Shown: piece after piece, positions 1-8,072 of the stretch
Layout: every line of letters begins with the position of its first letter
Position numbering within the stretch: the first letter of the stretch is position 1
Assembly: GCF_020166345.1 (NCBI RefSeq)
Contig: NZ_JAIUJS010000013.1
Span: 1 to 35,476 of the forward strand
Direction: 5' to 3'
Origin: Winogradskyella vincentii
Lineage (GTDB): Bacteria > Bacteroidota > Bacteroidia > Flavobacteriales > Flavobacteriaceae
Length of the DNA: 35,476 nucleotides
Made by a program: the position numbers and the translations under genes
Notes under the pieces: generated by a model
The model's database searches: none
What the model was told of the DNA's origin: nothing
The model's input: only the letters and a program-made list of their open reading frames with translations

Positions 1-1883
1 CAGGCGCGAGCCTTGGCGACGAGCTGACCTATACGATCACTGTTGAGAACACAGGAAACGTGACCTTGAGCAACGTAGCCCTAACGGATACGTTTATAGA
101 TGCATTTGGTAACCCACTAATTTTAGCTACAGGGCCGACGTTCGTGAGTGCGGACCTAGGAAGTGTAGAAGGTACACTACAAGTTGGTGAAATAGCTACC
201 TATACAGCTACTTATATTATACAACAAGACGCCGTAGATGCAGGAGCATTTTCAAATAGTGTTGTTGCAGATGGAGTTAGCCCTATGGGTACTTCAGTAA
301 ACGATACTAGTGATAATGGTGATGATACCGACGGTAATACTGAGGATGATCCTACAACAACAATTGTATTGGAAGATCCAAGTATTTTGGCTATAAAGAC
401 AGTTTCAATAAGTAATGACGTTGCACCAGTTGGTGTAAGTCTTGGCGACGAGCTTACCTATACGATCACTGTAGAGAACACAGGTAACGTTACACTGAGT
501 AATGTGATGTTGACGGATACGTTCTTGGATGCTAACGGTAACCCAATCGTATTGACAGGCCCAACGTTTGTGAGTGCGGACTTTGGAAGTGCTGAAGGCA
601 CCATTCAAGTTGGAGAAATAGCTACTTATACTGCTACACATATTGTTACTCAAAGTGATATAGATTCTGGTGGTTTAAGCAATAGTGTTATTGCTGATTC
701 TAATAGTCCAATGGGTACTAATGTTAGCGATATTAGTGATGATGATGATGATACCGACGGTAATACTGATGATGATCCAACAGAAACAGTTATTATTCAA
801 AATCCTTCTATTAGTTTAATTAAAACTACTTTACCATTAGCTGATACGAATGGTGATGGAATTGAAGGAAGTATTGATGATATTATCACATATGTATTTG
901 AAGTTGAAAATACAGGTAATGTTACTTTAACAAATATTGATGTTCAGGATGTATTACCAGGACTGAATTTAGTAGGTGGACCAATACCAGTGTTGATACC
1001 AGGTCAAGTAGATAATACAACTTTTACTGCAACGTATCAGATTACTCAAAGTGATTTAGACACAGGATTTGTTACAAATTCTGCTACAGTAACTAGTGAG
1101 GGACCTGATGGTGATTTATTAGATCCTTCTGATGATGTAGTTGATATAAGTGATGATCCAAATGATTTGAATAACAACGATAATAACGGAAATGGTAACC
1201 CTGATGATCCGACAGTAACTGAAGTAAATTCAATTTATGATCTAGAGGTTGATAAAGTTGTAGATCCAGTAGATCAAGTTGTAGTTGGTGATGAAATTAC
1301 CTTTACAATTGAGGTCGCAAATATTGGTAATGTTACTGCAACAGACATTGTTATAAGTGAACAAATTCCAAGTGGATATGTGTTTATTTCGGCGATAACA
1401 ACAGCTGGTACATACTCAGATGTAAGTGGAGAATGGAGTATAACTCAATTAGATCCTGATCAAGTTGAAATCTTACAGATAACTGTTGAAGTACTTGGAA
1501 TAGGTGATTATGTGAATACAGCCTTCGTTCAAAGTTCAATTGGAGGAATAGATGTGAATCCAAATAATGACGATAGTTCTGCATCAGTAGATCCTATATG
1601 TTTAACAATTTACAACGAATTCTCACCAAATGGTGATGGTGTAAATGAAACATTTGTGATTGATTGTTTAGAACGATTCCCTAACAACAAGTTAGAAGTA
1701 TACAATAGATGGGGTAATATAGTTTACTCTAAGAAAGGATATTTAAATGATTGGGATGGAACATCTAATGGTAGATCACTAATCAATGAATCTGGTAAAT
1801 TACCGGTTGGTACATATTATTATGTACTGGATTTAGGTGATGGTTCAGAGCCTAGAGTAGGATGGTTATACATTAATAGATAA
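1..1883 (+). CDS. Repeat adhesin with DUF11-like domains and T9SS type B (gliding-associated) C-terminal domain, 5' partial
   Basis: The reading frame is open to the left edge (codons from base 3 read GASLGDELTYTITVENTGN), so the gene is cut and the GTG at 60 is not a start. Four tandem beta-sandwich repeats of about 140 residues are visible. Each has a VENTGNVTLSN-type core and ends in a Asp/Asn-rich stretch (DDDDDTDGNTDDDP), as in DUF11-like, calcium-binding adhesin repeats. The last 90 residues (NEFSPNGDGVNETFVI, then VYNRWGNIVYS, then GTYYYVLDLGDG) match the gliding motility-associated C-terminal domain that sends proteins through the type IX secretion system and anchors them at the surface. 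The next gene is a PorP/SprF protein, the usual partner of such adhesins (compare SprB/SprF). Inferred role: cell-surface adhesion or gliding. The first two visible repeats are unusually similar in DNA. Confidence 0.9.
   Translation, partial: GASLGDELTYTITVENTGNVTLSNVALTDTFIDAFGNPLILATGPTFVSADLGSVEGTLQVGEIATYTATYIIQQDAVDAGAFSNSVVADGVSPMGTSVNDTSDNGDDTDGNTEDDPTTTIVLEDPSILAIKTVSISNDVAPVGVSLGDELTYTITVENTGNVTLSNVMLTDTFLDANGNPIVLTGPTFVSADFGSAEGTIQVGEIATYTATHIVTQSDIDSGGLSNSVIADSNSPMGTNVSDISDDDDDTDGNTDDDPTETVIIQNPSISLIKTTLPLADTNGDGIEGSIDDIITYVFEVENTGNVTLTNIDVQDVLPGLNLVGGPIPVLIPGQVDNTTFTATYQITQSDLDTGFVTNSATVTSEGPDGDLLDPSDDVVDISDDPNDLNNNDNNGNGNPDDPTVTEVNSIYDLEVDKVVDPVDQVVVGDEITFTIEVANIGNVTATDIVISEQIPSGYVFISAITTAGTYSDVSGEWSITQLDPDQVEILQITVEVLGIGDYVNTAFVQSSIGGIDVNPNNDDSSASVDPICLTIYNEFSPNGDGVNETFVIDCLERFPNNKLEVYNRWGNIVYSKKGYLNDWDGTSNGRSLINESGKLPVGTYYYVLDLGDGSEPRVGWLYINR
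9..866 (+). repeat. Two near-identical 429-bp adhesin repeat units
   Basis: The unit starting at base 9 (SLGDELTYTITVENTGN) recurs at base 438 in the same frame, a period of 429 nt or 143 codons. DNA identity is highest in the first 180 bases of each unit and lower in the second half. The later repeats of the same gene are clearly diverged, so these two are a recent duplication or have been homogenised. Confidence 0.8.
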
Positions 1884-1916
1884 ACTAATTAACACTGAAT
1901 TATAAAATACGTTAAA

Positions 1917-2843
1917 ATGATACATAAATCATCAACAATTAAAGGATTAATAGCTTTAGTATTTATACTAATTAGTGCTAATAGTTTTGCACAGCAAGAT
2001 CCTCAGTACACCCATTATATGTACAATACGTTGAGTGTAAACCCTGGTTATGCAGGACAACGTGAAACGCTTAGTGTCGTAGGATTACATAGATCACAAT
2101 GGGTTGGTATTGATGGTGCGCCTCAAACACAATCTTTAGGTATACATTCCCCTTTACGAAATGAGCGTATTGGTTTAGGGCTAAATATTGTAAGTGATGC
2201 ACTTGGGCCAGCTAGAGAGACTTTTGTGGATGCAAATTTCTCCTACACTATTCCATTAAATGCAAACGATTTGAAACTTTCATTTGGTGCAAAGGCAGGT
2301 TTTCATATGCTAGATACAGATTGGAGTAAAGGTCGTTTTCAAGATCCAGATGTAGTATTTAATCAAAATCTAAATCTCATTTCACCTATGGTAGGTGCAG
2401 GATTGTATATGCATACACGAAAATGGTATTTAGGATTTGCAATACCTAATTTCCTAGAAACAGAACATTATGATGATTTTCAAGAATCTGTTGCTACGGA
2501 AAGAATGCACTTTTATGCAATTGGTGGTTATGTATTTAACCTTAGTGAAACTCTTGAATTAAAACCTGCTTTTTTGGTAAAAGGTGTATCCGGAGCTCCA
2601 TTAGTTGCTGATGTTTCTGCCAATTTTTGGTATAAAAAGAACTTAACAGCTGGTATTGCATGGCGTTGGGATGATTCCGTTAGTGCACTTGTAGGCTTTC
2701 AAGCAACTCCAGGAATGTTTATTGGATATGGCTACGATCTTACCACTACAGGATTGAATAATTACAATAGTGGTACACATGAAATAACTTTAAGATTTGA
2801 AGTGAAAAGATTAGGTAGAATATTATCACCACGATTCTTCTAA
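1917..2843 (+). CDS. PorP/SprF family type IX secretion outer-membrane protein
   Basis: The product has 308 residues. A signal peptide (about residues 1-25, cleaved near NSFAQ) is followed by the family hallmark QDPQYTHYMYNTLSVNPGYAG (broken here as QDPQYTHYMYN and LSVNPGYAG). The rest is amphipathic beta strands with Gly/aromatic alternation and ends in a C-terminal strand, as expected for an outer-membrane barrel. PorP/SprF proteins sit in the outer membrane and help secrete or anchor a particular type B T9SS cargo. The cargo here is almost certainly the adhesin whose stop lies 33 bases upstream. The next gene follows after 10 bases, so the three form one operon. Confidence 0.93.
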   Translation: MIHKSSTIKGLIALVFILISANSFAQQDPQYTHYMYNTLSVNPGYAGQRETLSVVGLHRSQWVGIDGAPQTQSLGIHSPLRNERIGLGLNIVSDALGPARETFVDANFSYTIPLNANDLKLSFGAKAGFHMLDTDWSKGRFQDPDVVFNQNLNLISPMVGAGLYMHTRKWYLGFAIPNFLETEHYDDFQESVATERMHFYAIGGYVFNLSETLELKPAFLVKGVSGAPLVADVSANFWYKKNLTAGIAWRWDDSVSALVGFQATPGMFIGYGYDLTTTGLNNYNSGTHEITLRFEVKRLGRILSPRFF

Positions 2844-2853
2844 AAATTTGAAT

Positions 2854-4830
2854 ATGAGAACAGTTTATAGATATATATTATTAGCAATTGTAGTTGTATC
2901 AACTTCAATTTCATTTGCTCAACAAGGAAAAATTCAAAGTGTCAAAAACGATTATAGAGATTTTGCTTATGTAAAGACTAGTGAGGTATTACTAGAAGTT
3001 GCGAATAAAGGGTACAAGTCAGTTGATCTATTTCAAAAGCTAGCAAATTCTTATTATTTCAGAAATGAAATGGAAGATGCTTCAAAATGGTATGGCGAAT
3101 TGATGGCCTTAAACGAGGTTATTGATCCAGAATACTATTTTAGATATGCTCTGGCACTGAAAGGAATTAAAAATTATGATGAATCCGATAAATGGATGAA
3201 GAAGTTCAATGATCTTAAACCAGATGATATGAGAGGTAGAGCTTTTATGTCTAAGGTCGATTATAGAGAAGCGATAGAAGAGTTGAGTAGAGAGGATATT
3301 GAACCTGAAAATCTTGAGATAAATACAGAACTCTCTGATTTTGGTACAACTGAATATGAGAATAGTATTGTTTTTGCATCTTCTAGAGGTGGTGGTCGTA
3401 AGTATAGATGGAATGATCAGCCCTATTTAGATCTGTACAGCGTAGAAAAAACTGAATCAGGATTTGGAGAGGTCAATGAGATTCAAGGTAAAGTAAATAC
3501 TAAGTTTCATGAATCAAGCGCAGTATTTTCACCGAACGGTCAATATATGTTCTTTACTAGAAATAACTTCTTCAATATGAAGTATAAAGAAGATGGAACA
3601 GGTGTAAATAGACTTCAACTTTATAGAGCTACATTAAGTGAAGATGGAACATGGGATGAAATTCATTCAATTCATTTTAATAGTAAAGAATATAGTGTAG
3701 CCCACCCAGCTTTGAATCTATTGGGTAATAAACTCTATTTTGCTTCAGACATGCCAGGAACATTTGGTCAATCCGATATATTTGTGGTTGATGTTAATGA
3801 TGATGGTACACTTGGAGAACCTGAGAATTTAGGACCTTCAATTAACACAGAAGGACAAGAATCATTTCCTTTTGTAAATACTGATGGTGACTTATATTTT
3901 TCTTCAAATGGTTATCCTGGACTTGGTGGCTTTGATGTGTTTAAATCTGAGGATTTAGATGCGAAAGTTAGAGCTGGTTCAAATAGAAATTTTCCAATAG
4001 AGAATATAGGAAAGCCTGTAAACAGTGAGTTTGATGATTTTGGATATTATGAAAATTTGGTTACTAAACGCGTTTACTTTAGCTCCAATAGAGAAGGAGG
4101 AAAGGGTAGTGATGATATCTATACTTTTGAAATCCCAGAATGCGAACAACTTGTAGTTGGAACTGTTCAGGATATGGATACAGATGAGTTATTGCCTAAC
4201 TCAACGGTTATTCTATTTGATGGTGAGGGTAATGAATTAGAACGTACAATTGTTGGTGAAGATGCTGCATTTCAATTTAGTTTAGACTGTGAAATGGAAT
4301 ATTTGGTCAGAGGAGAGAAGGAAACGTATACCTCTGATGAAAAACGATTTACAACTCCAAACAGGAAACAAGAACTAAGATTGCAACTATTATTAGATAA
4401 AGACGAGCAAGCAATAGCTCCATGTGATGATTTAGCTAAAATATTGGATATTCCAATTATTTATTTCGATTTCGACAAGTCTAATATTAGATACGATGCA
4501 GAAATTGAATTACAAAAAGTCTTGGCTGTATTGAACAAATACCCAACAATGACAATAGATATAAGAAGTCATACGGACTGTAGAGGAACTGAATCTTATA
4601 ACGAGAGTTTATCTGAGCGTAGAGCGCAATCTACGCGTAAATACTTAATTGATAATGGTATTGCTTCTGAAAGACTTACTGCAAAAGGATATGGTGAGTA
4701 CAGATTAGTTAATGATTGTGGTTGTGAACCTACTAACGAGTCTAGTTGTTCTGAAGCTGAACATCAGTTGAACAGACGAAGTGAATTTATTATAACGGGA
4801 ATCAATGGTGAAACATGTCCTGAAAAATAA
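2854..4830 (+). CDS. OmpA family protein with TPR, PD40 beta-propeller and peptidoglycan-binding domain
   Basis: The start is taken at the ATG at 2854 (MRTVYRYILLAIVVVSTSISF), which begins a good signal peptide; the in-frame TTG six bases earlier is less likely. The product has 658 residues. TPR-like helices occupy about residues 35-120. PD40/TolB-like propeller repeats lie at about 160-410 (FSPNGQYMFFTR, LYFASDMPG, LYFSSNGYPG, VYFSSNREGG). A carboxypeptidase-regulatory-like sandwich follows at about 430-510. The C-terminal OmpA domain at about 535-650 has IYFDFDKSNIR and the peptidoglycan-binding YNESLSERRA. This domain order is typical of the third gene in adhesin-PorP-OmpA T9SS cassettes. 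Inferred role: linking the secretion and adhesin complex at the outer membrane to the cell wall. Confidence 0.92.
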   Translation: MRTVYRYILLAIVVVSTSISFAQQGKIQSVKNDYRDFAYVKTSEVLLEVANKGYKSVDLFQKLANSYYFRNEMEDASKWYGELMALNEVIDPEYYFRYALALKGIKNYDESDKWMKKFNDLKPDDMRGRAFMSKVDYREAIEELSREDIEPENLEINTELSDFGTTEYENSIVFASSRGGGRKYRWNDQPYLDLYSVEKTESGFGEVNEIQGKVNTKFHESSAVFSPNGQYMFFTRNNFFNMKYKEDGTGVNRLQLYRATLSEDGTWDEIHSIHFNSKEYSVAHPALNLLGNKLYFASDMPGTFGQSDIFVVDVNDDGTLGEPENLGPSINTEGQESFPFVNTDGDLYFSSNGYPGLGGFDVFKSEDLDAKVRAGSNRNFPIENIGKPVNSEFDDFGYYENLVTKRVYFSSNREGGKGSDDIYTFEIPECEQLVVGTVQDMDTDELLPNSTVILFDGEGNELERTIVGEDAAFQFSLDCEMEYLVRGEKETYTSDEKRFTTPNRKQELRLQLLLDKDEQAIAPCDDLAKILDIPIIYFDFDKSNIRYDAEIELQKVLAVLNKYPTMTIDIRSHTDCRGTESYNESLSERRAQSTRKYLIDNGIASERLTAKGYGEYRLVNDCGCEPTNESSCSEAEHQLNRRSEFIITGINGETCPEK

Positions 4831-4860
4831 AATCGAAATAACAAAATAACTAATGAAAAG

Positions 4861-4891
4861 AGCCGATTAATTTAATTAGTCGGCTTTTTTT
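4861..4891 (+). terminator. Rho-independent terminator of the adhesin-porP-ompA operon
   Basis: The arms AGCCGATTAATT and AATTAGTCGGCT pair, with one T-G wobble, and are followed by seven Ts. It begins 30 bases after the ompA-family stop codon. Confidence 0.88.
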
Positions 4892-4926
4892 ATGAATTCC
4901 TTTACTTAATTTAATTCTATTGGTAG

Positions 4927-4934
4927 TAATTTTG
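4927..4934 (+). promoter_or_regulatory. -7 box of the idi promoter (short-leader or leaderless)
   Basis: TAATTTTG is an exact match to the Bacteroidota -7 consensus TAnnTTTG and ends five bases before the idi ATG at 4939. Transcription would begin at or beside the start codon, so the idi mRNA is probably leaderless. No clear -33 TTG is seen at the right distance. Confidence 0.6.
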
Positions 4935-4938
4935 CGAT

Positions 4939-5466
4939 ATGGAAGAAGAAAAAGTCATCTTAGTAGATGAAAATGACAATCAAATAGGATTAATGCCTAA
5001 AATGGAAGCGCATGAAAAAGCAGTATTGCACCGAGCGTTTTCTGTGTTTATATTTAATGATAAAAATGAATTAATGCTTCAGCAACGTGCATTACATAAG
5101 TATCATTCTCCTGGTTTATGGACTAATACCTGTTGTAGTCATCAACGTGAGGGAGAAAGTAATATTGAAGCAGGCAAGAGAAGATTAAATGAGGAAATGG
5201 GGTTTGTTACAGATTTAAGAGAAACTACCTCATTTGTTTACAAGGCTCCATTTGATAATGGTTTGACAGAGCATGAATTGGATCATGTAATGATTGGGAA
5301 TTATAATGAAGAACCAATAATCAATAAGGACGAAGTTGCAAATTGGAAGTGGATGCCATTGGAAGATGTAAAAGTTGATATAGCTTTAAGTCCTGAGAAA
5401 TATACTGCTTGGTTTAAGATTATTTTTGAAAAGTTTTACGAACATATTAATGTAAATCCATCATGA
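4939..5466 (+). CDS. idi: Isopentenyl-diphosphate delta-isomerase, type I
   Basis: The product has 175 residues, the usual length of type I IDI. The enzyme interconverts isopentenyl and dimethylallyl diphosphate for isoprenoid synthesis in the cytoplasm. Visible marks are the TNTCCSHQ motif with the catalytic cysteine (residue 65 or 66) and metal-binding His68, the Nudix-like stretch GESNIEAGKRRLNEEMG (72-88), and EHELDH (111-116) with the second acidic catalytic/metal site. The ATG at 4939 follows a -7 promoter box closely. The stop overlaps the start of queD (ATGA), which implies translational coupling. Confidence 0.96.
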   Translation: MEEEKVILVDENDNQIGLMPKMEAHEKAVLHRAFSVFIFNDKNELMLQQRALHKYHSPGLWTNTCCSHQREGESNIEAGKRRLNEEMGFVTDLRETTSFVYKAPFDNGLTEHELDHVMIGNYNEEPIINKDEVANWKWMPLEDVKVDIALSPEKYTAWFKIIFEKFYEHINVNPS

Positions 5467-5873
5467 AGGTAACTGTACATAGAAAAGCGCACTTTAATGC
5501 GGCACATAGGTTATATAGAAAAGATTGGTCCTATGAAAAGAATGATGTGGTATTTGGAAAGTGTAACAATCCTAATTTTCATGGGCATAACTATGAATTA
5601 ATAGCTAGTGTTACAGGAGAAATTGACCCTGAAACCGGTTATGTGATCGACGTTAAGATTCTAAAGAATATTATTAAGGCAGAAGTAGAAGACGCATTTG
5701 ATCATAAGAATCTCAACGTCGAAGTACCGGAATTTCAAAATTTAAATCCAACAGCAGAAAATATTGCTGTTGTAATCTACAATAAGGTGAAAGCCAAATT
5801 AAATCCTAAATTTGATCTTGAAATAACACTTTACGAAACACCTCGTAATTTTGTAACGTATTCAGGTGAGTAA
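5463..5873 (+). CDS. queD: 6-pyruvoyl-tetrahydropterin synthase / 6-carboxytetrahydropterin synthase family
   Basis: The product has 136 residues. The zinc ligands are visible as His15 (FNAAHRL) with His40 and His42 (FHGHNY). The catalytic Cys34 lies in GKCNNPNFHGH. DHKNLN (80-85), PTAEN (97-100) and YETPRN (124-129) complete the family signature. The reaction converts 7,8-dihydroneopterin triphosphate to 6-carboxy-tetrahydropterin (QueD, queuosine route) or to 6-pyruvoyl-tetrahydropterin. Sequence alone does not separate these two, and no other queuosine genes lie here. It overlaps idi by four bases and runs directly into manA. Confidence 0.9.
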   Translation: MKVTVHRKAHFNAAHRLYRKDWSYEKNDVVFGKCNNPNFHGHNYELIASVTGEIDPETGYVIDVKILKNIIKAEVEDAFDHKNLNVEVPEFQNLNPTAENIAVVIYNKVKAKLNPKFDLEITLYETPRNFVTYSGE

Positions 5874-5877
5874 ATTT

Positions 5878-6846
5878 ATGACCAAGTTATATCCACTTAA
5901 ATTTCATCCTATTTTAATTGATAAAATTTGGGGTGGAGAAAAACTTAGTCGTTATATAAATAAAAAATCTGACTCAAAGGAATTAGGTGAGAGCTGGGAA
6001 ATTAGTACAGTACCAGGCGATGTTTCTGTTGTTTCTAATGGTAGGCTAAAAGGTACTTCACTTCAAGAATTGATTAATCAATACCCAATTGAAATATTAG
6101 GCGATCATAATTTTAAACGATTTGGAAAAGAGTTTCCATTATTAATAAAGTTTATCGATGCCAAAAGAGACCTTAGCATTCAATTACATCCTGATGATAG
6201 ACTTGCGAAAGAAAGGCATGGTTCATTTGGAAAAACTGAAATGTGGTATGTCATGCAAGCAGATGAAGGCTCCAATCTAATTATTGGTTTTAATGATAAA
6301 GTAGACAAGGATACTTATTTATATCATTTAGAAAATAAAACTTTAACCAGTATTTTAAACTTTGATGAAGTTGAAGAAGGTAGTGCTTATTTTATTGAAG
6401 CAGGTCGAGTTCATGCAATTGGTGCAGGAGTTATGCTGGCAGAAATTCAACAGACTAGTGATGTAACCTACAGAGTTTATGATTGGGATAGGGTAGATAC
6501 AAATGGGAATGAAAGAGAACTTCACAATGATATTGCTATTCACGCTTTTAAATTTGATTTGAAAGACGATTTTAGGGTTGAATATGGAGATTCTCCTAAT
6601 GAATCTAATGAAATGGTAAGTTGCCCATTTTTCACCACAAATTTTTTACCAATTCAAGGTGAGTTATCCAGGAATAACACATATGGTTCTTTCATTATAT
6701 ATATGTGTGTTAATGGTGAAGTTGAAATTATTACAGAGGATTTTAGGGAAACCATTTCAAAAGGTGAAACTATTTTAATTCCTGCATCAGTAAAAGATTT
6801 TAATTTGATTTCCAATAATGCAAATCTTCTTGAGGTTTACGTCTAA
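5878..6846 (+). CDS. manA: Mannose-6-phosphate isomerase, class I
   Basis: The product has 322 residues from the ATG at 5878 (MTKLYPLKFHPILIDKIWGG), which matches the usual flavobacterial N-terminus. A GTG at 5866 would overlap queD and add four residues. The zinc and active-site motifs of type I phosphomannose isomerase are present: SIQLHPDD, GKTEMWYVM and EAGRVHAIGAG. The length is typical of the short Bacteroidota/Firmicutes form. It interconverts mannose-6-phosphate and fructose-6-phosphate, feeding GDP-mannose and glycan synthesis or mannose use. It is third in the idi-queD-manA operon. The three reactions belong to different pathways, so the grouping is likely for co-expression only. 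Confidence 0.94.
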   Translation: MTKLYPLKFHPILIDKIWGGEKLSRYINKKSDSKELGESWEISTVPGDVSVVSNGRLKGTSLQELINQYPIEILGDHNFKRFGKEFPLLIKFIDAKRDLSIQLHPDDRLAKERHGSFGKTEMWYVMQADEGSNLIIGFNDKVDKDTYLYHLENKTLTSILNFDEVEEGSAYFIEAGRVHAIGAGVMLAEIQQTSDVTYRVYDWDRVDTNGNERELHNDIAIHAFKFDLKDDFRVEYGDSPNESNEMVSCPFFTTNFLPIQGELSRNNTYGSFIIYMCVNGEVEIITEDFRETISKGETILIPASVKDFNLISNNANLLEVYV

Positions 6847-6886
6847 AACAAAGGTGTATTTCTAATTATTTAACTTAAGTATTTAT

Positions 6887-6894
6887 TACTTTTG
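6887..6894 (+). promoter_or_regulatory. -7 promoter box upstream of the small helical protein
   Basis: TACTTTTG matches TAnnTTTG exactly, 21 bases before the ATG at 6916. The predicted start gives a leader of about 15 bases. Confidence 0.55.
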
Positions 6895-6915
6895 TAGCAC
6901 AAAATTCAATTAACT

Positions 6916-7185
6916 ATGGCTAATAAAAGAGATTTAAAAAAGGACATAAACTACGTCTTAGGAGATATTATAGAGGCAGTTTACATTTGGGAGTTGGCAA
7001 ATGCTGAGAAACCAACAAAACAGAGTGAGGCTATAATTGACGAAGCGATTGCAACATTTGATGAATTAATCACAAGAGTCAATGATAGGAGTGTTGAGGA
7101 TAAAAAAGCACACTTTAAGGCAATTAATAATGATCTTGAGTCCAAAGGTATAAGCCTAATTGACAAAATCAATAAATTAAAATAA
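6916..7185 (+). CDS. Small all-helical protein of unknown function
   Basis: The product has 89 residues and no signal peptide or membrane segment. It is charged and predicted helical throughout (KKDINYVLGDIIEAVYIWE, then KQSEAIIDEAIATFDELITRV). I recognise no domain. Genes of this kind occur in many flavobacterial genomes as hypothetical proteins. It has its own promoter box and lies 15 bases upstream of the tRNA-Thr gene on the same strand, so read-through into the tRNA is possible. Real coding is supported by its length, the absence of other features and the clear promoter. Confidence 0.75.
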   Translation: MANKRDLKKDINYVLGDIIEAVYIWELANAEKPTKQSEAIIDEAIATFDELITRVNDRSVEDKKAHFKAINNDLESKGISLIDKINKLK

Positions 7186-7200
7186 TTATCAAATTATCAA

Positions 7201-7274
7201 GCCGATATAGCTCAGCTGGCTAGAGCAGCTGATTTGTAATCAGCAGGTCGTGGGTTCGAGTCCCTCTATCGGCT
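7201..7274 (+). tRNA. tRNA-Thr (anticodon TGT)
   Basis: A complete cloverleaf is visible. The acceptor stem is GCCGATA with TATCGGC. The D arm contains AGCTCAGCTGGCTAGAGC. The anticodon stem GCTGA/TCAGC closes a TTTGTAA loop, giving anticodon TGT. The T arm is GTGGGTTCGAGTCCC. The discriminator base is T and no CCA is encoded. It reads ACA codons for threonine. Confidence 0.97.
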
Positions 7275-7280
7275 CAAAAA

Positions 7281-7310
7281 AACTCCAACTGTTACAGTTG
7301 GAGTTTTTTT
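7281..7310. terminator. Bidirectional terminator between tRNA-Thr and the DUF4369 gene
   Basis: AACTCCAACTG and CAGTTGGAGTT form an 11-bp stem with a three-base loop, with seven As before and seven Ts after. It can end the tRNA transcript on the plus strand and the DUF4369 lipoprotein gene (stop at 7320) on the minus strand. Confidence 0.88.
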
Positions 7311-7319
7311 ATTTGTTAA

Positions 7320-8021
7320 TTATTGCCTTTTGTCAATAAACTCCTTAAGCTGTCTCCCGTAAAAGGATGCTTTAATGTTATCAGTTAACCCATTATAAAT
7401 GGAGTCGATGTATATAGGATTTGCACTAGGAACTTCATAAAGTGCTAAATATGGTGCAATTTCGCTATCAGAATTATTCATAGCATATTGTATGGTATAT
7501 GAATATTTTCTTTTCACCAAACGCTCAGATAGTTTGTTAATGGAATCAAAAGCAATAGAATCTCCATCTTTTTGGGCTATTAAAGCAGCCTCTATTAAAT
7601 CTAAATTCTGGTTTTTGTAACCTTCCATTATATCTAAATAACCTTCTAAAAGTTCCTGTTGTTTAGATCCTTTAATTGAAGCATCAAAATTAAAGTTTTT
7701 CAAGGTTGTATTTATTTCTGTAATTCCTTGGTCTGCAAAAAACGGTATAAAATGTTCTTCGCCATCATTCTTAAAAAGTTTTAGGTAAAGAAGTCTTGGC
7801 TCATCAAGATTAGTTTGTAAAATAAATTCTGGCTGTCCCGTAATTTGTAAACTGTCTAAATTTACCACTGATGAGTCTCCATCCTTTTGTAAATATACCT
7901 TGCCTTTTTTAAGCCCTTTAATTGTTCCTTTTAAAGTGAAATTAGATTCATTAGAATTGTTACAAGAGGCAAGTAGTAACGCAAAAAATAAAGCTGTAAA
8001 TATCTTATATGATTTAGTCAT
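7320..8021 (-). CDS. DUF4369 domain lipoprotein
   Basis: The product has 233 residues. The N-terminus is a lipoprotein signal with lipobox LLASC, so Cys20 is the lipidated residue. Residues about 28-120 fit the DUF4369 domain (FTLKGTIKGLKKGKVYLQK, then SVVNLDSL), an all-beta module often found before thioredoxin-like disulfide reductases in Bacteroidota. No thioredoxin domain follows here: the rest is helical and lacks a CxxC. It is therefore a stand-alone DUF4369 lipoprotein of unknown role in the periplasm or at the outer membrane. It lies 51 bases downstream of the DUF819 gene and ends at the shared terminator. Confidence 0.85.
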   Translation of the reverse strand: MTKSYKIFTALFFALLLASCNNSNESNFTLKGTIKGLKKGKVYLQKDGDSSVVNLDSLQITGQPEFILQTNLDEPRLLYLKLFKNDGEEHFIPFFADQGITEINTTLKNFNFDASIKGSKQQELLEGYLDIMEGYKNQNLDLIEAALIAQKDGDSIAFDSINKLSERLVKRKYSYTIQYAMNNSDSEIAPYLALYEVPSANPIYIDSIYNGLTDNIKASFYGRQLKEFIDKRQ

Positions 8022-8072
8022 TTTTAGGATTTAATTTAGGAAAGCAAATATCTATTATTTGTTTTTAAATTA

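Noticed and set aside
9..866. CRISPR or simple-sequence array
   Set aside because: The period is 429 bp, in frame and protein-coding, which fits adhesin domain repeats.
7201..7274. Integration site of a mobile element at the tRNA gene
   Set aside because: No integrase is seen and the tRNA 3' end is not repeated elsewhere in the window.
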